49,250 nt of DNA. Origin: a virus. The stretch covers positions 1 to 49,250 of IMG/VR virus record IMGVR_UViG_3300028835_001335; one strand, written 5' to 3'. The first letter of the stretch is position 1. Each line of letters starts with the position of its first letter. The position numbers were made by a program, and so were the translations under genes. The notes beneath the pieces are model-generated. The model was not told where the DNA came from, did not search any database, and saw nothing but the letters and a program-made list of their open reading frames with translations. Positions 7,022-16,092 of this stretch are shown here, one piece after another.

Positions 7022-7139
7022 GGACGCTAGACTAGAAACACTGCTGATGTCAGTGCGGCAGGCGCTTATTATGATGCTTGGCGCACTGGAAGATTACTTG
7101 GGAATGAACAGGAGCATACCGCCGAAACACAAGCAATAA
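7020..7139 (+). CDS. Small helical protein (39 aa)
   Basis: The reading frame MDARLETLL... through GALEDYLGM to PPKHKQ resembles small acidic-helical proteins often encoded beside capsid genes, in which an ALEDYLG-type helix precedes a short basic tail. The ATG at 7020 overlaps the -10 of the internal promoter, so from that promoter only the internal ATG at 7047 could be used. The upstream transcript can use the first. No function is known to me. Confidence 0.6.
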   Translation: MDARLETLLMSVRQALIMMLGALEDYLGMNRSIPPKHKQ

Positions 7140-7165
7140 TCGAATAGCCACCGGTCAGTAGTACC

Positions 7166-7228
7166 AGCGGCACACTCTCGGATTAGCGGCAAGCGGCCAC
7201 CGATCCAGGTGTGCCGCTTTTGCGTTTA
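7166..7228 (+). terminator. Attenuator-like hairpin before the scaffold gene
   Basis: AGCGGCACAC (7166-7175) pairs exactly with 7209-7218, followed directly by a T-rich run (TTTTGCGTTT). An inner TCGG/CCGA pair extends the fold. It lies between the internal promoter and the scaffold gene, so it would act as a partial terminator or attenuator that lets only part of the transcripts enter the capsid genes. Unlike the three interleaved leaders, I find no complement of its loop near the transcript start. Confidence 0.6.
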
Positions 7229-7274
7229 TGGTAACAGGCCAGGATAGGCCAACAGCAACGGGAGGTATGCCGAG

Positions 7275-7922
7275 ATGGCAGACGAACAGGAAACGGTCGA
7301 GACGACCACAGAACAAGCCGCAGGCGAGACGCAAGCGGGAGAGCAGCAACAACAGGAACAGTCGGGAGATCCGACACTAGAGGCTTTGCAGGTTGAACTA
7401 GCCAATGCGCAGGCCGCGCTGAAACGTGTCAATGCTGAGAGCGCCAAGCGGCGCAAGCAGTTGGAGAAACACGAAGCAGACAAGGCTGAGCGCGAAAAGG
7501 CCGAACTGTCAGAGGTGGAGAAGGCGCAGGGGCTGGCGAAAGAATGGGAGACAAAGCACGAAGCACTCACCGCCAAGCTGAGCGCCGCGCAGATGCGTCA
7601 GGCGTTCTACGACGAGGCAGATACGCAGAAGCTCGCATTCGTCAACGCGCAGGCCAAGAAGGACGCTTATACGCTGGCCGATACGTCGAGTGTGGTAACG
7701 GACGAAGGTGAGATGACCGGGATGGACGCAGCGGTCAAGGCACTCACCAAGAGCCACCCACACTTGTTTGGTACAGCGCAGGCAGCGGCGAACGTCAATG
7801 CTACTGATACGGGCGGAGGCGCAGGCAAGGCCACAGAAGACCAGTTAATCGAATACGCTGCCAGAATGGGGATAGACAAGAAGTATCTCGACCCGGCACT
7901 GGTGGCACAAGCTATGCAATAG
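7275..7922 (+). CDS. Capsid scaffolding protein
   Basis: The 215-aa product is highly acidic with Gln/Glu-rich low complexity in residues 1-40. A long coiled coil follows at about residues 40-110, rich in Ala, Lys and Glu, and then a short helical C-terminus ending in DPALVAQAMQ. This is the standard look of a phage scaffold, which guides capsid assembly and leaves before packaging. A GGGAGG site precedes the ATG. It is directly followed by decoration and major capsid genes. Confidence 0.88.
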   Translation: MADEQETVETTTEQAAGETQAGEQQQQEQSGDPTLEALQVELANAQAALKRVNAESAKRRKQLEKHEADKAEREKAELSEVEKAQGLAKEWETKHEALTAKLSAAQMRQAFYDEADTQKLAFVNAQAKKDAYTLADTSSVVTDEGEMTGMDAAVKALTKSHPHLFGTAQAAANVNATDTGGGAGKATEDQLIEYAARMGIDKKYLDPALVAQAMQ

Positions 7923-7937
7923 TAGGAGGTTAGAAAA

Positions 7938-8318
7938 ATGAGTGCAATCACAATCGGAACGGACATCAAGCCCCTCACCGGGGCTATCACTCGACGGGGC
8001 ACGCTGGGGGCCACTGTCACGAAGGGCCACCCGGTCACGCTTCAATCCGATGGGTACTGGGATCACACTGACACCACCACGAATGCACAGGTAACTGTCG
8101 CCGTCGCTGTCCAGGGCGGAGCCGTGGGAGACGAGGTAGACCTGGTGGTCTTCGGGCCTGTCCAGTGCCTCAGCGGAGCAACTATCGGATCATTGGTCTA
8201 CGGCAGCGACACCGCCGGGGCCTACGATACTGCCGTAGGAGGGAAGGATACGCTGATCGGCTACGCCGAAACCGCGACCGTCCTGTTCGTCCAGCCGCAA
8301 ATCATCGATAGGACATAA
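7938..8318 (+). CDS. Capsid decoration protein, DUF2190-like
   Basis: The 126-aa beta-rich protein begins with TGTVxxG-like strands (ITRRGTLGATVTKGHPVTL) and continues with VGDEVDLVVFGPVQCLSG, matching the style of DUF2190 'capsid cement' proteins, which coat the capsid surface. It sits between scaffold and major capsid, each with its own GGAGG site, an arrangement common for this family. Assignment comes from pattern and position. Confidence 0.78.
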   Translation: MSAITIGTDIKPLTGAITRRGTLGATVTKGHPVTLQSDGYWDHTDTTTNAQVTVAVAVQGGAVGDEVDLVVFGPVQCLSGATIGSLVYGSDTAGAYDTAVGGKDTLIGYAETATVLFVQPQIIDRT

Positions 8319-8334
8319 CCAGGAGGTATGAGAA

Positions 8335-9429
8335 ATGGCTACAGGTAGACGAGATACAGCCAGCCTGGTCATGTTGACCGGCTGGGATGCGACAGCACTG
8401 AAGAGCTTTCAACTCGAGGACGGCACGAACTACGCGGCCGTCGTGGCAATGCTCAACGCCGGGCTGGCGGGGCTCAATGCCGAATTCGCAGGCGACTGGA
8501 TGACCAACTTCTACAGCCTGACCGACCAGCCCGATCTGGAATACCGCGTTGGGGTGTCGAACGGAATGGGGCTGCACACTGAGTACAGCCTGCCTGATGC
8601 GCAGCGCGCGGAAACTGAGGGCCACATGCTACCCAAGCGACGGCTTGACCGGATGCTGGGGTGGACTTGGCTCTACATGCAGGAAGCGCGCATGGAGCAA
8701 ATCGAGGCCGACGTGGCCGATGCGCTCAAAGACGTGCGCGACACGCGTCGCCAGCGTCTCTTGCGGCGGCTTCTGAAACGTGGGGATGACTCCGGGGCCT
8801 CGCTCAAGCTGGGCACAGGTGGCTACTCGCCGGGCTTTGCTACGACCGCAGGCTCAACGAGCGTGGACTTCGTGCCACCGGCGAACGCGGGAACCGAGTT
8901 TGACAATACTCACGAGCACTACGTCGGCATCGCCGGCGGCGTGTTCACCAACGCTGTCTTCACCGATGCCTACGATGAACTGCGCGAGCATGGTCACGAA
9001 CCGCCCTTTGACTTCCTCATCGGGCCATCAGACCGGGCTGCGGTCGAGGCGTTGACTAACTTCACCGCCGCTGCTGACAACCTGGTGCTCTACGGTTCAA
9101 CGCAAGACCGGGCGCGAGTTCCGAGCGACTACATCGGCACTATCTCCCACTTCATGGTGAGAGAAGTCCGGGGAGTGCCACAGTACTACGGCTTTGGGTA
9201 CAAATCCTATGGCCGTCTGAGCCAGCGCAACCCACTGCGCATACGCCTGCACAAAGGCGAGAGCGCCTTCCGCGCGATGGCGATGCCGCACCCGAACGCG
9301 GGCAGCGGCATCATCCCGCTCCAAAATCTCATGATGTACTGTGAGTTTGGCGTGGGCGTGGCAGACCGCACCAACGGCACGACCAGGTATGTCAATAACG
9401 AGACCTGGGCCGATGGCACGGCAACCTAA
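8335..9429 (+). CDS. Major capsid protein
   Basis: Placed directly after scaffold and cement, with a strong AGGAGG site and its own hairpin downstream, this 364-aa protein is the major capsid subunit with presumed HK97 fold. A long amphipathic helix occurs around residues 110-150 (MEQIEADVADALKDV and following). It is followed by an RRQRLLRRLLKRGDD segment, and C-terminally by strands typical of capsid P and A domains. There is no sign of a fused protease or delta domain, consistent with a separate scaffold gene. Confidence 0.87.
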   Translation: MATGRRDTASLVMLTGWDATALKSFQLEDGTNYAAVVAMLNAGLAGLNAEFAGDWMTNFYSLTDQPDLEYRVGVSNGMGLHTEYSLPDAQRAETEGHMLPKRRLDRMLGWTWLYMQEARMEQIEADVADALKDVRDTRRQRLLRRLLKRGDDSGASLKLGTGGYSPGFATTAGSTSVDFVPPANAGTEFDNTHEHYVGIAGGVFTNAVFTDAYDELREHGHEPPFDFLIGPSDRAAVEALTNFTAAADNLVLYGSTQDRARVPSDYIGTISHFMVREVRGVPQYYGFGYKSYGRLSQRNPLRIRLHKGESAFRAMAMPHPNAGSGIIPLQNLMMYCEFGVGVADRTNGTTRYVNNETWADGTAT

Positions 9430-9437
9430 CCCAAGAT

Positions 9438-9459
9438 GAGGCGGGGCCTTCCCCGCCTC
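9438..9459 (+). terminator. Perfect hairpin after the major capsid gene
   Basis: GAGGCGGGG and CCCCGCCTC form a 9-bp stem with a CCTT loop, starting nine bases after the capsid stop. The tract after it has few T (GCTTAATGG), so it is a weak terminator or an mRNA 3'-end stabiliser that lowers expression of downstream genes relative to capsid. Confidence 0.65.
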
Positions 9460-9476
9460 GCTTAATGGAGGAACAA

Positions 9477-10079
9477 ATGAGTAACAGAGACAAGAAATGG
9501 CTAGAATACGCCTTGCTCGTAGTAGTCATCCTGGTGGCGGGTTACTTCGGCGTGCGCTATCCGATGCCGGAGATGCCAGAGTTCATCGAGGTTGACGGCG
9601 TCGAGTTGCAAGTCGTCGGACCAACCCGCTTCCGTAAAATCTACGTAGACCACGAAGCGACCATCGCGGGTGCATTGACTGCCAGCGGTGGAGTAGTTGG
9701 AGATGTGACGGGTGATGTGACGGGCGATGTTACAGGAGATTTGACCGGAGATTTGACAAACTCAACCTTCCTGGCGTTAGCCGAGCAATCGGTTGTGGTT
9801 GTTGGCACGCAAACATCTATAACAGTAACAGGAACATATCAGCCTATCACCAGCACCGCTGCCGTGTCAACCAGCCTCACGACTGCCATCATCTCAGGCA
9901 CTGTAAATGGGCAAGTACTTGTCGTGGTCAACGAGAACGCCGCCGACGCGATCACAATCGTAGACGGAGCTAACACTGATATTGGCGGCGACAAGGTATT
10001 GACCGGCGGTGAGGGTGATGCGATCTGGTTGATATGGGATGGCCTGGACTGGCTGTGCATCGGCTACAACGATAACTGA
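9477..10079 (+). CDS. Membrane-anchor-like head accessory protein with GDVT repeats
   Basis: The start is ATG 9477 after GGAGG. Residues about 9-27 form one hydrophobic helix (LEYALLVVVILVAGYFGV), like a signal anchor. Around residue 75 a short five-fold repeat of GDVT/GDLT occurs, a typical beta-solenoid or fibre knob linker. The remainder is beta-rich and ends in an aromatic WDGLDWLCIGYNDN segment, similar to trimeric fibre tips. A head fibre or a surface-displayed host-interaction protein is plausible. The membrane anchor is unusual for a virion protein. Confidence 0.6.
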   Translation: MSNRDKKWLEYALLVVVILVAGYFGVRYPMPEMPEFIEVDGVELQVVGPTRFRKIYVDHEATIAGALTASGGVVGDVTGDVTGDVTGDLTGDLTNSTFLALAEQSVVVVGTQTSITVTGTYQPITSTAAVSTSLTTAIISGTVNGQVLVVVNENAADAITIVDGANTDIGGDKVLTGGEGDAIWLIWDGLDWLCIGYNDN

Positions 10080-10089
10080 GGAGGCGGCT

Positions 10090-10281
10090 ATGAAATGCCC
10101 AACTTGTGGCAAGCAAACTGAGGGTCGAGATCACAATCACCGTGGCCTGCGCTGCACGTCCTGCTGGGCACTATTGCCCGACAAACCGGATCCGCCTGAA
10201 GTGCTAACGTTTGAGCCTGAGCCGCCTAAACCGAGACGGAAGGCCGGGCCAGCGAAGAAAAAGCCTGCTGCGACGACGTGA
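10090..10281 (+). CDS. Zinc-ribbon small protein (63 aa)
   Basis: CPTCG near residue 3 and CTSCW near residue 23 form a four-Cys zinc ribbon. The C-terminal half is Pro/Lys-rich and probably disordered (PKPRRKAGPAKKK). The ATG at 10090 is set by a GAGGAGG site. It lies between two head accessory genes and has no recognised function. Confidence 0.68.
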   Translation: MKCPTCGKQTEGRDHNHRGLRCTSCWALLPDKPDPPEVLTFEPEPPKPRRKAGPAKKKPAATT

Positions 10282-10296
10282 TAGAGAGGTAAACAA

Positions 10297-11901
10297 TTGG
10301 CCTGGAACGAAGTCACCAGCCTGCGCACGCTCGCCGCCAAGACCTGGCAGGATTCCCTCGATCCTGCCCGTCACGTGCGCCACCACGTCCTGGGAGCCGT
10401 CCTGCACTATCCTACCGTCTTGGACAGCGAGGTTCTGGACGGTGAAGTGGATTTCACCTTCGAGCACGTCACGGCGGGCGGGCGCGACTTATACCGAACG
10501 GTCGTCGCTGGGTGGCACTACGCCCTGGGCCGCGACGTCACGGGTATCTTTGCCGGTGTGGACGGTACAGTAGGTTTTGGCGGCAGGCAGGGCGCGCACT
10601 GGCTCAAGTTCCGACTGGCCAGAGTAGGGTATCTGCACTGGCCTACCCGCAACTGGGAAGGCATAGGAGGTGGATCGACATATAATCGCGCCTACCTCAA
10701 TTACGAGGTGGATGCGCTGAGCATAGGGCCGGAAGACGCGCAGACTACATTGAACGTCGGCGGACTCGCGACCTGGGATAATATCTGGAACACGCCAGAC
10801 GATGGGGCCATAGACGTTTCCTGGCGCGTAGATGAGCGGCAATTAAAAGAGGAAATTGAGGTCAACCAGGCCGCCAGGGAATGGATAGCGGCCAACTTGC
10901 CGCCTCTGACGCCAGCCGATGAGACCTGGCTCAGTTTCATATTCCAGTTAGACATTTCCGACATTCCCCGCTGGGTCATCGCTGGAATACTCCAGGACCC
11001 GGACGGCGACTTCACCGACGATGACGGCGATATTGAAATCAGAGACGCGCTGGACAGGTTGCTTGCCTTCATGCCAGCCAGCATTGCCTTCTCCGAGCCT
11101 GACGAAAACGGTAAACGAGACATCGTTCGACTTCGCAAGCGCATCTGGCGCGACGGCGACGGCAACCACTACCTGCTCGTCGGAGCGCGCGTAGACCAAC
11201 TCAACGCGATGCGCGCCGGAGCCATCGTCTTCGACCCCACGTTCGAGACCCAGCCGGGGAGCGAGGGGCTTGACACTACTCTGTTGGCGGGAAATTCCAA
11301 CAAATCGGCCGGTAGTGATATTTCCCTGCCGTGGAGCACGCCCACAGGCGCTAAATGCATCTTAGAGTTTGATTGCTCTAGTATATCAGGCGACGCCACG
11401 TGTGACAGCGCTACGTTACATCTCTGGCAGGCCGGCGCGACTCCCTCCGGCGCCCGTACTTTTACTATTCACGAGCTGCTGGTCGCCAACGAGGACTGGG
11501 TGGAGGGAGCAAGTGAAGACCCCGCCACAGCCGGACAGTCCACCTGGGATCACAAGAACGACTGGAACGGCGGCGGAGGTGGTGACGTGAATTGGGCCGG
11601 CTCGGCCGGGGCCAGCACCAGTGGCACCGACTACGACGCCAGCGCGCTGGGCAGTGACAATGGTGGAGGCTCGGATGGTGCTGAGATCGCCATCACACTG
11701 ACCACTGCCGCAGTGCAGGATTGGTTCGGTACGCCAAATGAAAACTACGGTATCATCGGTTGGACAAACGCCTGGATCAACACCGACTCTAGCGACGGTG
11801 CTACCGCCGCCGAGCGGCCCAAGCTGGTGGTCGAATACACAGGAGCAGCAGCCGGCGCTCTACCGATGGCGATGAACCACTACCGCAGGAGACGAGTTTA
11901 A
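10297..11901 (+). CDS. Virion accessory protein with DNRLRE-type domain
   Basis: A TTG start follows a GAGAGG site. Residues 1-300 have an alpha/beta region of no recognised family (Trp- and Asp-rich). From about residue 325 the protein has the pattern of a DNRLRE/CBM96-like beta-sandwich. A DTTLLAGNSNKSAGSDIS start is followed by paired strands with FDCSSISG, IHELL...W and an E-x-A-x-RPKLVVEY end. Such domains occur in surface-exposed phage and Chloroflexota proteins and bind glycans or stabilise fibres. It is likely exposed on the capsid. It ends one base before the next start. Confidence 0.65.
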   Translation: MAWNEVTSLRTLAAKTWQDSLDPARHVRHHVLGAVLHYPTVLDSEVLDGEVDFTFEHVTAGGRDLYRTVVAGWHYALGRDVTGIFAGVDGTVGFGGRQGAHWLKFRLARVGYLHWPTRNWEGIGGGSTYNRAYLNYEVDALSIGPEDAQTTLNVGGLATWDNIWNTPDDGAIDVSWRVDERQLKEEIEVNQAAREWIAANLPPLTPADETWLSFIFQLDISDIPRWVIAGILQDPDGDFTDDDGDIEIRDALDRLLAFMPASIAFSEPDENGKRDIVRLRKRIWRDGDGNHYLLVGARVDQLNAMRAGAIVFDPTFETQPGSEGLDTTLLAGNSNKSAGSDISLPWSTPTGAKCILEFDCSSISGDATCDSATLHLWQAGATPSGARTFTIHELLVANEDWVEGASEDPATAGQSTWDHKNDWNGGGGGDVNWAGSAGASTSGTDYDASALGSDNGGGSDGAEIAITLTTAAVQDWFGTPNENYGIIGWTNAWINTDSSDGATAAERPKLVVEYTGAAAGALPMAMNHYRRRRV

Positions 11902-11902
11902 G

Positions 11903-14401
11903 ATGCAATGGCTCAAACAGTCTACCTCTGTGACACTCAAAATCGGCCCGTTCCTCGACGAGGACGACGGCAAGACCGCCGAGACCGGCCTTACCATCGC
12001 CCAGGCCGACGTGCGTCTGAGCAAGAACGGCGGTGACATTGCGCAGAAGAACGAGGCCACCTCCTGCACCCACGACGAACTGGGCATCTATGGTTGCCCG
12101 GTTGATACGACCGACACCAACACGCTCGGCCGCCTGCAACTCTGGGTACACGAAAGCGGCGCGCTTCCCGTCTGGCACGAATTTATGGTAGTGCCAGCCA
12201 ACATCTGGGATTCGATGTTCGGTGCAGACATGCTCAAAGTAGACGTTCACGCCATCGACGACGACGAGACCGCCGCCGACAACGCCGAAGCCTTCTTCGA
12301 CGGCACGGGCTACGCCGGCACGAATAATGTCATCCCCACAGTCTCAGCTCTCACCGGCCATACCGCGCAGACCGGCGATAACTATGCCCGCCTGGGTGCA
12401 CCGGCGGGAGCGAGTGTTTCCGCCGACATCGCAGATGTACCGACGGTGGCAGAATTTGAGGCCCGTACGCTGGTAACCGCCTCATATTTCGACCCAGCCG
12501 CCGACGCCGTGGCGAACGTTACACTGGTAGCCACGACTACGACGAATACCGACGTGCGCGGCACAGATAGCGCAGCCCTGGCTAGCGTCTGTACCGAGGC
12601 CCGCCTGGCAGAACTGGACGCCGCAAACCTACCGACCGACATCGCGGCACTGCCCACTACAGCGGAGGTGAATGCTGAAGTGGATACTGCGCTGGTTGAC
12701 ATCCACCTCGACCACCTGCTGGCTACTGATTATGACCCGGCCAGTAAGCCGGGTACTGCGACGGCGCTGCTCAACGAGTTGGTAGAAAGCGATGCCGGGA
12801 TATCTCGCTTTACAGAGAATGCCCTTGAGCAGGCTCCGTCTGGCACAGGTGCTTCTGCCGCCACCATTGCTGATGCCGTGTGGGACGAGGCCGCAGCTGA
12901 CCACGTCGCCGGCGGCAGTTTCGGAGTACAGGCAGGTACTGATATAGACGCTATTCTCGCTGACACGAATGAATTGCAGACCGATGACATTCCCGGTGCA
13001 ATCAGCGCGCTAAACAATATCTCAACCGCTCAGGTCAACACCGAAGTGGACACGGCGTTATCTGACTACGACGGCCCGACCAATGCTGAGATGGAGGCAC
13101 GAACGCTGGTGGCGGCAAGCTACTTTGACCCTACTGCCGACGCGGTAGCTAACGTCACACTAGTTGCCACCACCACGACGAACACTGACATGGTAGGCAC
13201 TGATAGTGCCGCGCTAGCCTCGGTTTGCACTGAAACGCGATTGGCCGAACTAGCAGCAGCAAACCTACCTACCGATATTGATGCAATCCTGGCCGATACC
13301 GGCACGGACGGCGTGCTCCTAGCCGCTGCCGCTACCTCCGCCCAACTCGTAGATGATACCTGGGATGAGCCACTAACTGGCGCGACGCATAACGTCGCCA
13401 CATCCGCCGGGCGCAGACTGCGAGCACTGGCGGCACAGACGATCCGAGACGAAACCGCGCAGGCAGGTTCGGCAACCACGATCACGCTGGATGCGGGTGC
13501 AAACGCGATAGACGGCATGTACGTCGGCGATGTTATTGTCATCGTGGGCGGTACGGGCATCGACCAGTCCAGGGTTATCGTCGATTACAATGGTACGAGC
13601 AAGGTTGCCACTATTGGCACCGGCTGGCTGACGACGCCAGATGATACCAGCGAGTTCATCATTCTCGCTGTTGCCGACATTGACCATACCACCCACGGCG
13701 TGGCGCAGGCGGGCGCATCGGGCACGATCACGATGGCCTCTGACGCCTCTGCAGTCGATGACTACTACAACGACCAGATGATACACCTCGTGACCGGTAC
13801 AGGCGAGGGCCAGGTGCGGCTGATCTCAGATTACAACGGTACGAGCAAGGTGGCTTCCATTACGCCGAACTGGGCCACCGCGCCGGACGATACGTCCATC
13901 TATCATACCGGCATTGCGGCGCGGTGCGACGCTGGGCTCGTAGAGGGTCTAGACGCTACGGATCAAATCAACGCCGCCTGCGACACCGCACTCAGCGATT
14001 ATGACCCTGCCACCCACGCCGAACTGGTGTCTGAGATCGACGCGGTACAAACCGACATTGCTGCACTCAACGACCTCTCAACGGCTCAGGTCAATGCCGA
14101 ATGTGATACCGCGCTCAGTGATTACGACGCACCGACGAAGGCAGAACTGGACACAGGCCTGGCCGCACTCAATGACATTGCCGTGACAGACATTACCCAG
14201 CGCCAGATACCGGACAGTGTGCCCGCCGATGGGACGCTGCCGACTATCGAGCAGTCGTTGTACATGATCACGCAGTTCCTCTATGAGCGAGCGGTATCAG
14301 GAACCACGGTAACGGTGAAGAAGGCGGACGGCTCTACTTCACTACTGACGTTGACATTAGACGACGGCGCAGATCCGACTAGCATAACTCGGGCGACTTG
14401 A
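11903..14401 (+). CDS. Large repetitive head-fibre-like protein (832 aa)
   Basis: Residues 1-120 form a beta-rich domain of a type common in virion fibres: a VTLKIGPFLDEDDG start, an ADVRLSKNGG strand and GALPVWHEFMVVPANIWD at its end. After that it is an Ala/Asp/Thr-rich stalk with long internal repeats. EARTLV-A-SYFDP through TTTTNTD to LA-L-AANLPTDI occurs twice, and the short unit NAE-DTALSDYD recurs several times. A C-terminal segment of beta-helix type (twice DYNGTSKVA) precedes the end. It is likely a trimeric capsid fibre or a baseplate-independent adhesin. Confidence 0.65.
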   Translation: MQWLKQSTSVTLKIGPFLDEDDGKTAETGLTIAQADVRLSKNGGDIAQKNEATSCTHDELGIYGCPVDTTDTNTLGRLQLWVHESGALPVWHEFMVVPANIWDSMFGADMLKVDVHAIDDDETAADNAEAFFDGTGYAGTNNVIPTVSALTGHTAQTGDNYARLGAPAGASVSADIADVPTVAEFEARTLVTASYFDPAADAVANVTLVATTTTNTDVRGTDSAALASVCTEARLAELDAANLPTDIAALPTTAEVNAEVDTALVDIHLDHLLATDYDPASKPGTATALLNELVESDAGISRFTENALEQAPSGTGASAATIADAVWDEAAADHVAGGSFGVQAGTDIDAILADTNELQTDDIPGAISALNNISTAQVNTEVDTALSDYDGPTNAEMEARTLVAASYFDPTADAVANVTLVATTTTNTDMVGTDSAALASVCTETRLAELAAANLPTDIDAILADTGTDGVLLAAAATSAQLVDDTWDEPLTGATHNVATSAGRRLRALAAQTIRDETAQAGSATTITLDAGANAIDGMYVGDVIVIVGGTGIDQSRVIVDYNGTSKVATIGTGWLTTPDDTSEFIILAVADIDHTTHGVAQAGASGTITMASDASAVDDYYNDQMIHLVTGTGEGQVRLISDYNGTSKVASITPNWATAPDDTSIYHTGIAARCDAGLVEGLDATDQINAACDTALSDYDPATHAELVSEIDAVQTDIAALNDLSTAQVNAECDTALSDYDAPTKAELDTGLAALNDIAVTDITQRQIPDSVPADGTLPTIEQSLYMITQFLYERAVSGTTVTVKKADGSTSLLTLTLDDGADPTSITRAT

Positions 14402-14610
14402 TGGCTATCAAAAACGTCGTCACCCTGGGCATCGGTGCAGCGCCGGGGAATATCAAGTTTTTCGTGCTGCTAGGCTTGGGTACTAGCGTAGTGACCACCA
14501 TCGTAGACCTGACACTACGAGACCGCACGGTGGCGTTGACATTGAAACCGCGCACAGCTGACCTGACACTACGAGACCGCACGACGGCGTTGACATTGGA
14601 GAACCGATAA
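14401..14610 (+). CDS. Small repeat protein (69 aa)
   Basis: The ATG overlaps the preceding stop (TGATG). The C-terminal half is a beta-strand repeat with LTLRDRT-ALTL units, and the DNA repeat is a near-exact copy of about 50 bases (14504-14550 against 14560-14605). A Gly/hydrophobic N-terminal segment lies at residues 8-30. Structure suggests a beta-solenoid mini-fibre or stalk partner of the preceding large protein. No family is recognised. Confidence 0.55.
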   Translation: MAIKNVVTLGIGAAPGNIKFFVLLGLGTSVVTTIVDLTLRDRTVALTLKPRTADLTLRDRTTALTLENR

Positions 14611-14919
14611 ATGGACGCAACAAGCAGGCGCATAATAGAGTCTCCAATTCACCAGGGGGAGGATGAAGAGATTACTTATGCGCTCACCACAACACCGTGG
14701 GAGAGTGACCCTTCCTCACCGGTGGTAACGATCAAAGACGCTGACGGTGAGGACGTGACGGCCGACTACACCGACGGCAGCGCCAGTGCGTCGGGTGATG
14801 TTATCACTACGCCAACGATCCTCGACCTGGTGGCGGGCACTCAGTACCGATTGGAAATTCAATTTACAGTCGATGGCAACGTAGAAGAGGCGTGGGCCGA
14901 TCTGCGCGGGGAGGCGTGA
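14611..14919 (+). CDS. Beta-rich small virion protein (102 aa)
   Basis: This is an Ig-like-looking small protein with EITYALTTTPWESDP near the start, VTIKDADGEDVT in the middle and TQYRLEIQFTVDG near the end. It lies between the fibre-like proteins and the head-tail connector genes. Proteins of this shape in this position are usually decoration or fibre-attachment subunits. The exact role is not determined. Confidence 0.6.
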   Translation: MDATSRRIIESPIHQGEDEEITYALTTTPWESDPSSPVVTIKDADGEDVTADYTDGSASASGDVITTPTILDLVAGTQYRLEIQFTVDGNVEEAWADLRGEA

Positions 14920-15347
14920 TGGCTTTCACCTACGACGATACACTCAACACCGACCGTGACAAGGTGCGCTTTGCTCTGCAAGATACGCAGATAGACAGCG
15001 GCCCCAAGCCCAATGGCGGAAATTTTTCGGATAATGAGTTAAGTGGCTTGGTCACACTCGAAGGCGAGTGGCAGCGGGCCGTCGCTGCAGGATTTGAAGC
15101 ACTGGCCGCTATCTGGACACAGTATGCCGATCTGAGCGAGGGGCCGCACAAAGAGACGCTTTCACAGGTCGCCGAAGGCCACCGCAAGAGCGCAGTGCTA
15201 TGGCGTGCGCGCAGTGGCTCGGCAATACCGGCGCGGGTGGCAGGTATCATCAAGGTGGACGGCTATAGCGACGATGTGACCAGCGACGACGTGAATACCG
15301 CCTCAGAATACGGCATCGTGTGGGAATACGTTCGGGTGAAAGATTGA
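14919..15347 (+). CDS. Head-tail adaptor (connector) protein
   Basis: The start ATG overlaps the previous stop (TGATG). The 142-aa helical protein begins with TYDDTLNTDRDKVRFALQDT and has the FSDNEL motif followed by a long helix bundle, the pattern of gp6/gp15-type head-tail adaptors that bind the portal and extend the DNA channel. It is the first of the four connector genes in the usual order. Confidence 0.75.
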   Translation: MAFTYDDTLNTDRDKVRFALQDTQIDSGPKPNGGNFSDNELSGLVTLEGEWQRAVAAGFEALAAIWTQYADLSEGPHKETLSQVAEGHRKSAVLWRARSGSAIPARVAGIIKVDGYSDDVTSDDVNTASEYGIVWEYVRVKD

Positions 15348-15691
15348 TGGCCAGCGCCTCGTTCACGCTGCGGGCCACAACTACGGCCAGCACCAAGAGG
15401 TCGCCGTCACTATCTGGCGGCAAGGTGGGTGCGGCAACTGAGAACGTAGTCAGCCTCAGATGCTATCCGCTGGTGCAGTTGAGTGATCCGGCACTGGTAG
15501 AGCGGTTTGCTACCAAGGCGGCCAGTATAGTCTATGAGACGTTCGTACAGGACGGCGTGGACATCTCGACCGGTGATGTGCTGGTGGTAGATAGTACCGA
15601 CTACTTGGTGGTAGGCGTCAACTCCTACCCCTGGCCCGGGCCGGGCGGCAACAGATTACACGTCATCGTGGAAGAGGTTCAAACGTTATGA
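15347..15691 (+). CDS. Head closure / stopper protein
   Basis: The 114-aa beta-barrel-like protein overlaps its neighbours on both sides (TGATG, ATGA). The VDISTGDVLVVDSTDYLVVGVNSYPWP segment (beta hairpins followed by PWP; shown here as two parts, VDISTGDVLVV and YLVVGVNSYPWP) matches the ring-shaped head-closure proteins (SPP1 gp16-like). Position after the adaptor supports this. Confidence 0.68.
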   Translation: MASASFTLRATTTASTKRSPSLSGGKVGAATENVVSLRCYPLVQLSDPALVERFATKAASIVYETFVQDGVDISTGDVLVVDSTDYLVVGVNSYPWPGPGGNRLHVIVEEVQTL

Positions 15692-16092
15692 GTGTGAGTT
15701 TGTCAATCAAGGGCCTGCAAAAAGCGCAGCAGGCTAACCTCCGGATGATTAGGGCGATGAAGCCATCTGATGCACTGGGCCGGGCTATCCAATATGCAGG
15801 CCTGGCGATGCATCGGCACGTAGTACCGTCCACGCCGCACGAATACGGCGCACTGAGAGCGGCGCACCGAGTAGAGAATAAGCCGCTGCAGGCGCGCATC
15901 TACATCGACCCAGGTGCACGAGCGCCACGGCGCAAAGAGCGTCCGGCGGTCTACGGTGCACGCCTCCACGGCCACGGGATGATACCCGGCCTGCGCAGCG
16001 GTATCAGGGCCTTCTATGCCTACAGCGTCCAGACCTATGGCGCGAAGGTGGCGAAGGGCGCGATACGTGAATTCAGACGGGAGTTGCCATAG
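15688..16092 (+). CDS. HK97 gp10-like neck protein
   Basis: The 134-aa basic protein opens with SLSIKGLQKAQQANLR and contains VVPSTPHEYGALRAAHRV, then YIDPGARAP and a C-terminal helix. This is the typical pattern of HK97 gp10 / tail-completion family proteins. They join tail to head. It overlaps both neighbours or lies immediately next to them in the connector cluster. Confidence 0.82.
   Translation: MSVSLSIKGLQKAQQANLRMIRAMKPSDALGRAIQYAGLAMHRHVVPSTPHEYGALRAAHRVENKPLQARIYIDPGARAPRRKERPAVYGARLHGHGMIPGLRSGIRAFYAYSVQTYGAKVAKGAIREFRRELP

Noticed and set aside
14398-14610. CRISPR-like array from the short repeats near 14504-14605
   Set aside because: The repeat is in frame within a coding region with no spacer pattern; it is a protein repeat.
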